Positions 1 to 8,262 of a stretch of 64,000 nt of DNA are shown here, piece by piece. Positions within the stretch are counted from its first letter, which is position 1. Every line of letters begins with the position of its first letter. The position numbers were made by a program, and so were the translations under genes. Under the pieces are notes generated by a model. That model did no database searches. It worked only from the letters and a program-made list of their open reading frames with translations, and was not told the origin of the DNA. The DNA comes from JACMRI01 sp043778625 (GTDB taxonomy: Bacteria > Bacteroidota > Bacteroidia > UBA4408), in NCBI GenBank assembly GCA_043778625.1, contig JAYWFU010000001.1, positions 42,268 to 106,267 on the forward strand, in the 5' to 3' direction.

Positions 1-1305
1 ACGCCTACCGCCAATGCAGGCATTGATATAAATGTGTGTAACAATAGTATAGCCACCTTAGGTGCTGTGCTACCTGCGGGTACGTCGTATGGCACATGGA
101 GTAGGCAATCAGGCCCAAGCGCAGTAGTGTTTGGGGATACTTTATTGCGCACTACAAACGTTTCTAACCTACAAGAGGGCGTGTATAAATTAGTGTGGAC
201 GGTAAGTAATGGCAATTGCCCTACGGCAACCGATGTAGTAAATGTAAATGTGTACAACACCCCAATAGCCAATGCTGGTGCAGATATTAAAGCATGCTAC
301 GTGCCTTTAATTCCGCTTAATGCGCAATTACCATTTGGTACAAGTGTTGGGCATTGGCATGATGCCACCACTGGCGGAGGGTCAGTAACATTTGTGGATT
401 CTATGCAATTTAACACTTCAATTAAAAACTTAACTCCTGGCTTTTTTGACATTGTGTGGGTAGTTGAAAACGGCTCTTGCCCTACTGCTACCGACACCTT
501 GCACATTACCAATTACAAAATTCCGATTGTTAATTTTTCGTTTGATGAAGATTTAATATGCCAAGGCGATTGTATTAATTTTACTGATCTTACCCAAACG
601 TTTATGAACGACCCTATTATTATTTGGAAATGGGACGATGGTTTATTTGGTTCGGCAAGCCTACCTAACCCAATGTTTTGTTACGGCGATAGCGGTGCAT
701 TTTACCCACGCTTAACAGTAACAACGGCGCATGGTTGCTTAGTGTCTAAAACCAGTACCGACAGTATTAGGGTAAAAGGTAAGCCAGTAGCCGAATTTAA
801 GGTGGATAACCTTAGTGAAACCGACGATTTAATTACCATAAATACTACTTCATCTAATTTTAATGTATTAAAATGGGAGATGGGAGATGGTACTTATTTT
901 GAGCACGTTAAAAACACTAATTACGATTACACCTACGCTGACACAGGGTGGTATAAAATTAAGCTAATAGCTGCCAATAAAAATAATTGTACTGATACCG
1001 CCATTAAAAAGCTGTACATCAAAAAACGATTTACGTTTTACATACCTAATTCGTTTTCGCCTAACGCAGATTATTTAAATGATATATTTACTCCTAAGGG
1101 TAGTTATTTTAAAAATTATCAAATGACTATTTACGACCGCTGGGGCGAAATAATATTTGTATCCAGCGACATAAATAAAGGCTGGAACGGTTTGTTGCTA
1201 GACGATTCGCCTGCCACAGTAGGTACTTATGTATACAAAGTTAGTGTGGATAAACTCACAGGTAAAACAATGAATTATAAAGGCACGGTAACACTTATGA
1301 AATAA
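1..1305 (+). CDS. T9SS type B (gliding motility-associated C-terminal) secreted protein, 5'-truncated
   Basis: The reading frame is open to the left window edge, so the N-terminus is missing; a GTG at 34 is internal, because the codons before it (TPTANAGIDIN) belong to a repeat. Two copies of a unit of about 85 residues, each beginning TPxANAGxDI and ending NGxCPTATD, come first. Two PKD-like segments follow (WKWDDG, then LKWEMGDGTYFEH with YADTGWYKIKL). The end is the conserved gliding motility-associated/CHU_C module: YIPNSFSPNADYLNDIFTP, the MTIYDRWGEIIF core and a final YKGTVTLMK. This C-terminal signal directs export through the type IX secretion system and cell-surface attachment or release. 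The protein is probably a large surface adhesin-like molecule; its binding target cannot be read from the sequence. Confidence 0.88.
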   Translation, partial: TPTANAGIDINVCNNSIATLGAVLPAGTSYGTWSRQSGPSAVVFGDTLLRTTNVSNLQEGVYKLVWTVSNGNCPTATDVVNVNVYNTPIANAGADIKACYVPLIPLNAQLPFGTSVGHWHDATTGGGSVTFVDSMQFNTSIKNLTPGFFDIVWVVENGSCPTATDTLHITNYKIPIVNFSFDEDLICQGDCINFTDLTQTFMNDPIIIWKWDDGLFGSASLPNPMFCYGDSGAFYPRLTVTTAHGCLVSKTSTDSIRVKGKPVAEFKVDNLSETDDLITINTTSSNFNVLKWEMGDGTYFEHVKNTNYDYTYADTGWYKIKLIAANKNNCTDTAIKKLYIKKRFTFYIPNSFSPNADYLNDIFTPKGSYFKNYQMTIYDRWGEIIFVSSDINKGWNGLLLDDSPATVGTYVYKVSVDKLTGKTMNYKGTVTLMK

Positions 1306-1309
1306 AATT

Positions 1310-1364
1310 ATAGTTTTTGAAACACAAGCGGAGTTATACTCAACTTGCGTTTCAAAACTATTTT
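1310..1364 (+). terminator. Intergenic hairpin after T9SS type B gene
   Basis: An inverted repeat with arms of about 24 nt starts with ATAGTTTTTGAAAC and closes with GTTTCAAAACTAT followed by TTT. It lies five bases after the upstream stop codon and is best read as a transcription terminator. A few internal mismatches are present. Confidence 0.6.
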
Positions 1365-1432
1365 GCACTGCCGCTTGTAATACTTACGTTTATTAATTAT
1401 GTTTGTTAGCAATTGTAAATACACTACACACT

Positions 1433-2374
1433 ATGTTTTCAAAATACACACTATCCTTTTTATTTACTTTATTAATCAGTTCGGCTTTTGCACAAACATT
1501 TGATATAGAGGGCAAAGACACTATTAATCAAATGGATGTGAATAATTTGCGCCAAGGTAAATGGGTAGTTAAAAATAGCACTAAAAAATTACCAGGCTAC
1601 CGCGACGACCAAACGGTGGAGGAAGGAAAGTACCGCGATAGTAAAAAAACAGGCATTTGGAAGGCTTATTTCCCTAGTGGAAAAACGAAAAGCGAAATTA
1701 CTTACGAAAACAATCGCCCCAAAGGATATGCTAAATTTTACCACGAAAACGGGCAGTTAGCCGAAGAAGGTATGTGGGAAAACAATAAATGGGTAGGCGA
1801 GTACAAAATGTATTACGAAAACGGGCAGTTATTTTACGATTGGAAGTATAGTACAGATGGTAAACGTGAGGGAGAGCAAAAATACTTTCATGACAATGGC
1901 TATACCATGATTGAAGGTAATTGGCAAGAAGGAAAAGAAAATGGCACACAAAAAGAATACTACTATTCGGGCGCATTAAAAACTACTAAAGAATTTAATG
2001 GAGGTAAAATGGACGAAGCGTCTATTAAAAATGTAGAGGATTCAGGCAAGCCAGACCCTAATAACAAACGCAAATTAACTATTAAAGCACCCGCTGAAGT
2101 TAAGGTAGAAAAAGCCGTGGACAAAGTGGTAGAAAAAGTAGTGGTTAAAGAAGAGCCTGTGGTAGTTAAAGAGCCTGTAGTGGTTAAAAGTGCTTCGTTA
2201 GTGGAGAACGGACAAAACAAATTGTACAATAAAAACAAACAAGTGGAGCAAGAGGGTATGTTTAAAAACTATAAGTTGTGGGACGGTAAAAGATATTTTT
2301 ATGATGGCGAAAAACTGGTACGTACACAAACCTACAAAAATGGCGGTGTTGTAAAAACCGAGGAGGTTAAATAA
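1433..2374 (+). CDS. Secreted MORN-repeat / YwqK-like protein
   Basis: The start is placed at ATG 1433 because it gives a clean signal peptide (MFSKYTLSFLFTLLISSAFAQ); an upstream in-frame TTG at 1403 would bury it. The mature protein carries about six MORN/YwqK-type repeats of 20-24 residues with G-x-W-x-x-Y or FYHENGQLAEEGxW patterns (roughly residues 40-200). A Lys/Val-rich low-complexity linker with repeated VVKEPVVVK (about 215-255) comes next, then one more repeat near the C-terminus. Such proteins are annotated as toxin-antitoxin YwqK family antitoxin, but in Bacteroidota most are exported proteins of unknown role. It probably stands alone, 17 bases before the next gene. No enzymatic motif is visible. 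Confidence 0.8.
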   Translation: MFSKYTLSFLFTLLISSAFAQTFDIEGKDTINQMDVNNLRQGKWVVKNSTKKLPGYRDDQTVEEGKYRDSKKTGIWKAYFPSGKTKSEITYENNRPKGYAKFYHENGQLAEEGMWENNKWVGEYKMYYENGQLFYDWKYSTDGKREGEQKYFHDNGYTMIEGNWQEGKENGTQKEYYYSGALKTTKEFNGGKMDEASIKNVEDSGKPDPNNKRKLTIKAPAEVKVEKAVDKVVEKVVVKEEPVVVKEPVVVKSASLVENGQNKLYNKNKQVEQEGMFKNYKLWDGKRYFYDGEKLVRTQTYKNGGVVKTEEVK

Positions 2375-2391
2375 AACCTTCAGTAGTAACA

Positions 2392-3576
2392 ATGAATATT
2401 TTATTGCACGACAGCGCACAGCGCAACCACCTGTTACCATTGGTGTTTACAAGGCCTGTTGCTCATTTACGCATAGGGATATTAACGATTGCCGAAAAAT
2501 ACACCATGTACTTTAACACTACTTGTAGTTATATCACGGCTGATTATTTAAGTAAAAAATACCCAAGCACATATTCCAACGATAACCTAATAATAAATGC
2601 TTGCGTATGCCCAACACCAGAGTTGGTAGAGCAAATAAAAGCATTAACTATTAATACTGTTTTAATAGACGAGATTACTACTACTTGGATAGCCGTACGT
2701 GTTAATAAAAGCGATGCCGTAAGTTTTGCCGTAGACTGTAATTTTTCAAAATTTAAAATTCAAAATTCAAAAAGCTCGTTCACGCTACTGAGCCGTCCTA
2801 ACGATATATTTACTTACAACGATGTGGAACTACGCAACGATTTTGCGCGGTTAACTAAGGGTAGAGTTTCGGAACCTATATCAACTACTAATACCTGCAT
2901 CGCACCCCAAAATATATTTATAGAAAAAGGCGCTAAGGTAGAATGCAGCATACTTAACGCAAGTACAGGGCCTATATATATTAGTGCTAATGCTGAGGTT
3001 ATGGAGGGTTGTATTGTACGAGGTGCGCTAGCGCTATGCGAAAATGCAACATTAAAATTAGGTGCTAAAATATATGGAGCCACTACTATAGGTCCGCATA
3101 GCAAAGTAGGAGGGGAGGTTAATAATTCTGTAATAATTGGGTATAGTAACAAGGGGCACGATGGTTTTTTGGGTAATGCTGTAATTGGCGAGTGGTGCAA
3201 CTTAGGTGCTGATACTAATAATTCAAACTTAAAAAACAATTACGCTAACGTTAAGCTGTACAACTACGCTACACTAGCTAACGAAGATACAGCGCTGCAA
3301 TTTTGCGGATTAATAATGGCTGATCATAGCAAATGTGGTATTAACACCATGTTTAACACAGGCACAGTAGTGGGTGTATGCGCTAATGTGTTTGGAGCGG
3401 GTTTCCCAGCTACACACATACCTAGCTATACGTGGGGAGGGGTAACGGACAGCGAAGTATTTAAGTTGGATAAAGCCATTGAACTTGCACAGCGTGTGTA
3501 TGCACGCCGTAACATGGAGTTACCATTAGTTGATGTGGACATACTAACACATATATTTAACCATACCGCACATTAA
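2392..3576 (+). CDS. GlmU-family sugar nucleotidyltransferase-like protein
   Basis: A 394-residue protein beginning MNILLHDSAQRNHLLPLVFTRP, typical of the Bacteroidota putative sugar nucleotidyltransferase family (NTP_transf_4). The C-terminal half (about residues 170-330) is a left-handed beta-helix of hexapeptide repeats, with segments such as GAKIYGATTIGPHSKVGGEV and GNAVIGEWCNLGADT, as in bifunctional GlmU acetyltransferase domains. It probably makes or modifies a nucleotide sugar for envelope glycans, but the N-terminal domain lacks an obvious GlmU-type GxGTRM loop, so catalytic activity is uncertain. The coding sequence contains an AT-rich low-complexity stretch at 2742-2774 (encoding FSKFKIQNSKSS) between conserved parts. 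The downstream amidohydrolase starts 11 bases after the stop, suggesting co-transcription. Confidence 0.85.
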   Translation: MNILLHDSAQRNHLLPLVFTRPVAHLRIGILTIAEKYTMYFNTTCSYITADYLSKKYPSTYSNDNLIINACVCPTPELVEQIKALTINTVLIDEITTTWIAVRVNKSDAVSFAVDCNFSKFKIQNSKSSFTLLSRPNDIFTYNDVELRNDFARLTKGRVSEPISTTNTCIAPQNIFIEKGAKVECSILNASTGPIYISANAEVMEGCIVRGALALCENATLKLGAKIYGATTIGPHSKVGGEVNNSVIIGYSNKGHDGFLGNAVIGEWCNLGADTNNSNLKNNYANVKLYNYATLANEDTALQFCGLIMADHSKCGINTMFNTGTVVGVCANVFGAGFPATHIPSYTWGGVTDSEVFKLDKAIELAQRVYARRNMELPLVDVDILTHIFNHTAH

Positions 3577-3587
3577 TTACAAGTAGC

Positions 3588-4754
3588 GTGATACACTATT
3601 ATTTTACCCCCACGTTATTTGATGGTTTAGGTAATGTTGCCCGCAATGTGTACATAGGCGTGCAACACACTATAATTGTGAGTATAGGTACAACTGCTCC
3701 CACTAATAATAGCAATGTAACAGTGCTTGATGCCGCAGTAATGCCCGCTATGATTAATGCGCACTGCCATTTAGAATTATCGTACCTGTATGCTAAAATA
3801 CCTAAGTACATAGGTATTAATGATTTTATAGCCACGCTCGAACAATGTAAAACTAATGATGCTACAATAGTTGAACATCACGCATTACTTGCACAGCAAG
3901 CTATGCAAGCTAACGGTATAGTGGCAGTGGGAGATATTAGTAATACTGCGCATACTTTTGCTCTAAAACAACAATCAGCCATGTACTACCACACATTTGT
4001 GGAAGTGTACGGCTTTAGCCCTGAGCGTGCATTAACAGCTTATGCTAATGGTATGGCATTGGTAAGCCAATTACAAGGTTGTGCCGTAAGCATTACGCCA
4101 CATGCGCCTTATAGCGTAAGTAGCGAGTTAATGCAGCTTATAACCACTGCGTGCAATGTAAGCAATAGCCCAGTAACTATTCATACACAGGAGAGCAAGG
4201 CTGAAAATGAATTTTTTGAGTGCGCCACAGGTAAAACCTACACTCGTATTCAAAACTTTGGTATTGATTTATCTACTCATTATGCTACACAACAATCGGC
4301 TATGGCACACGTAGCACCGCTATTACCAAAGCAACTTCCTTTACAATACGTACACAATACATTTGCTACGGCACACGATGTTGAGTTGGGCATTGCCTTA
4401 AACCCCAATACTTATTGGTGTTTGTGTCCCAATGCTAATATTTATATCGAAAATAGTTTACCCAACATACCTATGCTTATGCAACACAATGCTACTATAA
4501 CCCTTGGTACAGATAGCCTCGCGAGCAACGACAAGTTATGTATACTGTCAGAAATGCAAACTATACAGCGTTATTACCCCACTATACCTACACAAACCCT
4601 TGTGCAGTGGGCAACTTACAACGGAGCTAAGTTTTTGGGTATTGATGCTGATTTTGGAAGTATTGCTGTGGGGCGTAAAGCAAATTTTGTGTTACTTACC
4701 AATTTTAATCATGCTACACAAAGTTTGTATAACGCTGATATAGCTTTGCTTTAA
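3588..4754 (+). CDS. Amidohydrolase family protein (deaminase/chlorohydrolase-like)
   Basis: 388 residues starting at GTG. The metal-dependent amidohydrolase TIM-barrel signature is complete: NAHCHLELSYL (two His ligands, near residues 62-72), HAPYSVS, HTQESKAENEFF (third His and catalytic Glu), a later VHNTFA, and LGTDSLASN (metal-binding Asp near the C-terminus). The composite N/C-terminal beta-sandwich is present, with IAVGRKANFVLL closing the fold. This pattern matches the guanine, S-adenosylhomocysteine or chlorohydrolase-type deaminases acting on purine-like or cyclic amidine substrates. The exact substrate cannot be assigned. It follows the nucleotidyltransferase gene by 11 bases and faces convergent genes downstream. 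Confidence 0.85.
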   Translation: MIHYYFTPTLFDGLGNVARNVYIGVQHTIIVSIGTTAPTNNSNVTVLDAAVMPAMINAHCHLELSYLYAKIPKYIGINDFIATLEQCKTNDATIVEHHALLAQQAMQANGIVAVGDISNTAHTFALKQQSAMYYHTFVEVYGFSPERALTAYANGMALVSQLQGCAVSITPHAPYSVSSELMQLITTACNVSNSPVTIHTQESKAENEFFECATGKTYTRIQNFGIDLSTHYATQQSAMAHVAPLLPKQLPLQYVHNTFATAHDVELGIALNPNTYWCLCPNANIYIENSLPNIPMLMQHNATITLGTDSLASNDKLCILSEMQTIQRYYPTIPTQTLVQWATYNGAKFLGIDADFGSIAVGRKANFVLLTNFNHATQSLYNADIALL

Positions 4755-4826
4755 CACAAGTTCTAATAGGTGGTTATTATTTATTAGATATAAAGTAACC
4801 TTTATAAGTTCATAGATAGATTATTT

Positions 4827-5258
4827 TTATTTTTTAAATCCAACAAGTACTGCTACACAACCTTGCTCTACTATACCTGTTTTAGCTTCAGCTTTAGGTA
4901 CAGTTACCTCAATTATTAGTTGTTGTGTTGCTTTAACATTAAAATCAAAGTTTTTTTGATTAGTACTTTCGCTGTTAAATACTTCTTTGTGATTACTATC
5001 AAATACTTTGTATTGTACTGCACCAAGTAATTCTTGTGCGCAGGTGTATATGCGATATTCTTGCCCTGCATAAAAAGTCATCATTAACTCAGCGTTTTCA
5101 CCTGGCGCTAAAGCTGTACTGTTTAATTGACCATTGTGTATATAAGGCTTTAACGATGGCACACATTTGCCTTTAGTAAAATTGTTGCATTGCGCATTAG
5201 CATTAATATTAATAAGTAAGGCTAATCCTGTAAGTAGGGTAAATAGTAGTTTTTTCAT
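4827..5258 (-). CDS. Secreted hypothetical protein, 143 aa
   Basis: I do not recognise a family. The first 23 residues (MKKLLFTLLTGLALLININANAQ) are a clear Sec signal peptide, leaving a mature protein of about 120 residues with four cysteines and a beta-rich pattern. The gene lies 19 bases downstream of the lipoprotein gene on the same strand and is probably co-transcribed with it, so the two may act together in the periplasm or outer membrane. No catalytic motif is visible. Confidence 0.75.
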   Translation of the reverse strand: MKKLLFTLLTGLALLININANAQCNNFTKGKCVPSLKPYIHNGQLNSTALAPGENAELMMTFYAGQEYRIYTCAQELLGAVQYKVFDSNHKEVFNSESTNQKNFDFNVKATQQLIIEVTVPKAEAKTGIVEQGCVAVLVGFKK

Positions 5259-5277
5259 GTTATTTATTTGGTTCTAA

Positions 5278-6168
5278 TTATTTGGTTATTGCGGTTCTAA
5301 TTTCGGCAACTTTCGAAGCAATTTTTTTCAATTGCTCTTCGTTTAGCGTATTTGATTTTGCGTCGCTACCAATTGTGGTAGTTTTTGTTTTAGGGTCAAC
5401 GCTAACTGTGCTTTCGCCAGTTGATAAATCAATGGTTGCAAATATTTCTTTTAACTCGTTTAATTTAAGCGTTAAATCTTTTACTGATTCGTGTTGTTGG
5501 TAAGCGCTTAATAATCCTAATAAATTATCTAACGATAATTTTTGCTCAGCAATACGCCCTAATAATACTTCGTTTTTAGGTGCTACATACGCCATTTTAC
5601 TAGCAAGGTATAATCCCTCTATCCAACCTCCTGAAATTATTAATGCTGAAATATTTTGACGTTCATTTTCGTTCAAAAAAGCATCAGTTTCTAAATACGA
5701 ATCACTAATAATATTCATTAACGAATCTTTGTTGTTCATATTTGTTTGAATGCGCTCAACCACATCTTTGTTAAAAGCTGATGATATACCCAAGGCATCT
5801 GATAATTTTTGAGCTGCTTTTAGGTATTGCATTGTTTCTTGTGTTTGGTCAAACACACTGGTATAGCTTAAATCGGCACCGTAAACGCCTAAATTAAGTG
5901 CGCGAGAGTCGTTAGTATTATAATGATCAACTGCTTTTAGATCATGTAGGTTAGCCTTGTCAAATTTAGAACCTGATTTTTGTAATAAGCTTGATAATTC
6001 CATAGGTGAGGGCAAGCTGTAAAATACTTTACGCGCCTCACTATTCATAGCGTTTTGTGCTACTGTATCTTTTTCTTGGTTAGTGGTGTTGTTGCTCGTG
6101 TTGTTACAAGCTGTAAATGTGATACTTGCAGTAACTACTGATAATGTTAAAAGTTTAACGTGTTTCAT
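5278..6168 (-). CDS. Hypothetical lipoprotein, 296 aa
   Basis: The N-terminus MKHVKLLTLSVVTASITFTACNN gives a lipoprotein signal with the lipidated Cys at about residue 21, followed by an Asn/Thr-rich tether. The rest is mostly helical. It resembles uncharacterised lipoproteins of Bacteroidota, and I assign no function. A TATATTTG -7 promoter box lies about 38 bases upstream. It appears to head a two-gene transcript with the secreted 143-residue protein. Confidence 0.75.
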   Translation of the reverse strand: MKHVKLLTLSVVTASITFTACNNTSNNTTNQEKDTVAQNAMNSEARKVFYSLPSPMELSSLLQKSGSKFDKANLHDLKAVDHYNTNDSRALNLGVYGADLSYTSVFDQTQETMQYLKAAQKLSDALGISSAFNKDVVERIQTNMNNKDSLMNIISDSYLETDAFLNENERQNISALIISGGWIEGLYLASKMAYVAPKNEVLLGRIAEQKLSLDNLLGLLSAYQQHESVKDLTLKLNELKEIFATIDLSTGESTVSVDPKTKTTTIGSDAKSNTLNEEQLKKIASKVAEIRTAITK

Positions 6169-6205
6169 TAATTGTTTTTGTTTAAAAAAATTATTTTATT
6201 TATTT

Positions 6206-6213
6206 CAAATATA
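6206..6213 (-). promoter_or_regulatory. Putative Bacteroidota -7 promoter box (TATATTTG)
   Basis: Read on the minus strand this is TATATTTG, matching the Bacteroidota sigma-ABfr -7 consensus TAnnTTTG. It sits 38 bases before the lipoprotein start at 6168, giving a short leader. The -33 element is weak. Confidence 0.5.
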
Positions 6214-6283
6214 TACTTTAAATTGTATAACTAACATTTGAGAGCCGTTATTTTAGTTGTTTTTTTATTAACAAATACTTCAG

Positions 6284-7468
6284 TTATTTAATTTTACGAA
6301 TAACAAATAGTGCAATTATACTAAATGTAGCAGCTATGTAGCCTAGTATTTCATAGTTTTCAAAACTTCCGTTGGCGTGTTTTATCATTATGCTTCCGCC
6401 AATTAGGGTGGCTATGCCTGAGGTAGTTTGTTGCACAAACGAATTAAAACTCATAAAGCTACCTCGTGTTTGGGCATCAATACTTTTGGATATTAATGCT
6501 TGTGAGGGTATCATACGAGCACTCGAACACAAAAACAAACACGAAGTTACAATTAACGCCTGCCACATAGGTACTGCGCCTAAGTTAGTAAGTGCAAGCA
6601 GTACCACTACCGAGAACAATATAGCTACATAAAATACTTTTATACTGCCGTACTTATCCGTTAGCTTACCTACCAACGGTGAAGCTAATATGCTACATGC
6701 TCCGCCTACCAGATAAATTAAGGGTAATTGCGCCTCGGTAAACCCTACATTGCCCACTAAATAAGGACTTATAAAGGGTATAATTATAAACCAACCCAAC
6801 ATCAAACACGCACTAAGCACTAAGGCATATATTTTGGCCGATGAATTAAACACATTTTGTAACGGTTTAGTAATACTAAATGGTGCTAAATTGGCAAGAT
6901 GCCCGTTAATTGGCGGAATAAACTTTAACGCCAATGGTATAACCAATAATCCCAAACTACCTACTACCACAAACGGTGCGTGCCAGTTAAACCACAACGA
7001 AAGTTGCAACCCAAACGGAACTCCAATAATTGACGCTAACGAAAATGCCGACATTACTATGCCCATGCTTGCGCCACGTTTTTGAGGCGGAATAGTATCG
7101 CTAATTATGGATATAATAAGTGCCGATGACATACCCCCAAACATACCTGCTACAATACGTGCTACAATTAATGTTTCGTAAGTATTGGCAATAGCGCAAC
7201 TATAAGTACCTATTACAAAACCAATATAGTTAAACACTAACGCTCTACGACGTTCTAATCTATCAATAATAAATACACCTAGCAACGCAGCAATGCCTGC
7301 AGCAATATTAAACGACGATACTAAAAACGAAAACTGTTTGGTAGTAATACTCAACGCACGCATTAGTTGCGGGCTTAAGGGCATCATAATCATAAAATCC
7401 ATTACGTGTGTAAATTGTACGAGCGCAAGGGTAAACAGTATGGTAAGTTCGGTACGGGTTAATTTCAT
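6284..7468 (-). CDS. MFS transporter
   Basis: A 394-residue integral membrane protein with about 12 hydrophobic segments. The early motif FIIDRLERRRALVF corresponds to the MFS loop 2-3 signature (G-x-x-x-D-R-x-x-R-R), and LVGKLTDKYGSIKVF repeats it in the second half (loop 8-9). The overall pattern (MDFMIMMPLSPQLMRAL near TM1, MGIVMSAFSLASIIGVPFG in TM5) resembles drug or sugar efflux MFS_1 proteins of the AraJ/PbuE type. Substrate and direction are inferred, export being likelier. The gene is transcribed divergently from the L,D-transpeptidase. Confidence 0.88.
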   Translation of the reverse strand: MKLTRTELTILFTLALVQFTHVMDFMIMMPLSPQLMRALSITTKQFSFLVSSFNIAAGIAALLGVFIIDRLERRRALVFNYIGFVIGTYSCAIANTYETLIVARIVAGMFGGMSSALIISIISDTIPPQKRGASMGIVMSAFSLASIIGVPFGLQLSLWFNWHAPFVVVGSLGLLVIPLALKFIPPINGHLANLAPFSITKPLQNVFNSSAKIYALVLSACLMLGWFIIIPFISPYLVGNVGFTEAQLPLIYLVGGACSILASPLVGKLTDKYGSIKVFYVAILFSVVVLLALTNLGAVPMWQALIVTSCLFLCSSARMIPSQALISKSIDAQTRGSFMSFNSFVQQTTSGIATLIGGSIMIKHANGSFENYEILGYIAATFSIIALFVIRKIK

Positions 7469-7511
7469 TTTTTTAAATTGAAGTTAAACGCTAAAAGTAG
7501 TGGTAAATTTT

Positions 7512-7519
7512 TACATTTG
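7512..7519 (+). promoter_or_regulatory. Putative -7 box TACATTTG close to the L,D-transpeptidase start
   Basis: TACATTTG matches TAnnTTTG and ends only six bases before ATG 7526. If it is used, the mRNA would be leaderless or nearly so. No convincing -33 TTTG is present at the usual spacing, so this remains tentative. Confidence 0.35.
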
Positions 7520-7525
7520 TTATCA

Positions 7526-8251
7526 ATGAAACTACTATTACTACTAATACTTGCGCTAGTTAAGCAGAATGATTTTTTGACACAACAAAAAACATATAGC
7601 CGTGTACGCACCGCATTTGTTAGTAAAGAAGCTATAGTAAATAAATTATTAGCGGGCCAAAACATAAAACCATCTGCACTTAATATACTATTGGTAGCCT
7701 ATAAGCAAGAACAATTATTGGAAGTATATGCTAAAAACACACACGATAAAAACTATGTGAAATTAGTTAGCTACCCAATTTGCGCCAGCTCGGGCGAACT
7801 AGGCCCTAAGCGCCAACAGGGCGATGCGCAAGTGCCCGAAGGATTTTACAGTGTTGCTAACTACAACCCCGCAAGTAGTTATTATTTGTCGCTAGGGCTT
7901 AATTACCCTAACAAAGCCGACCGCATAAAAAGTACCGCAACACACTTAGGGGGCGATATATTTATACACGGCGAATGTGTTACTATTGGTTGCTTGCCTA
8001 TGACTAACAACAAAATAAAAGAAATATATTTACTTGCTATACTTGCCCATAGTAACAAACAAATTATACCCGTGTACGTGTTTCCATTTAAATTCACAAC
8101 ACAAAATATAACTAGTTACTACGCTACTTACAAAGGCAACACAGCCCTTTTAAACTTTTGGAATAATTTAAAAATAGGCTACGATACCTTTACACAAACG
8201 CATCAACAATTAAACGTAACTGTTGACGCCAAGGGTAATTACACATTTTAA
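7526..8251 (+). CDS. L,D-transpeptidase family protein (YkuD domain)
   Basis: 241 residues from ATG 7526, preferred over an in-frame TTG at 7478 because it opens directly with a hydrophobic export segment (MKLLLLLILALVK). The YkuD catalytic motif is visible as GGDIFIHGECVTIGCLPM, with the HG pair and the nucleophilic Cys in GCLPM. The upstream part contains the typical VPEGFYSVANYNPASSY beta-strand region (pEGfY.i). These enzymes form or remodel 3-3 peptidoglycan cross-links or attach proteins to the wall; larger members of this periplasmic type are often annotated as murein L,D-transpeptidase family. It precedes a polysaccharide flippase by 11 bases. Confidence 0.87.
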   Translation: MKLLLLLILALVKQNDFLTQQKTYSRVRTAFVSKEAIVNKLLAGQNIKPSALNILLVAYKQEQLLEVYAKNTHDKNYVKLVSYPICASSGELGPKRQQGDAQVPEGFYSVANYNPASSYYLSLGLNYPNKADRIKSTATHLGGDIFIHGECVTIGCLPMTNNKIKEIYLLAILAHSNKQIIPVYVFPFKFTTQNITSYYATYKGNTALLNFWNNLKIGYDTFTQTHQQLNVTVDAKGNYTF

Positions 8252-8262
8252 TAACGCACCAC

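Noticed and set aside
2814..3239. Minus-strand 141-codon frame opposite the hexapeptide domain
   Set aside because: It lies wholly inside a gene with clear family motifs; its composition is that of an antisense shadow.
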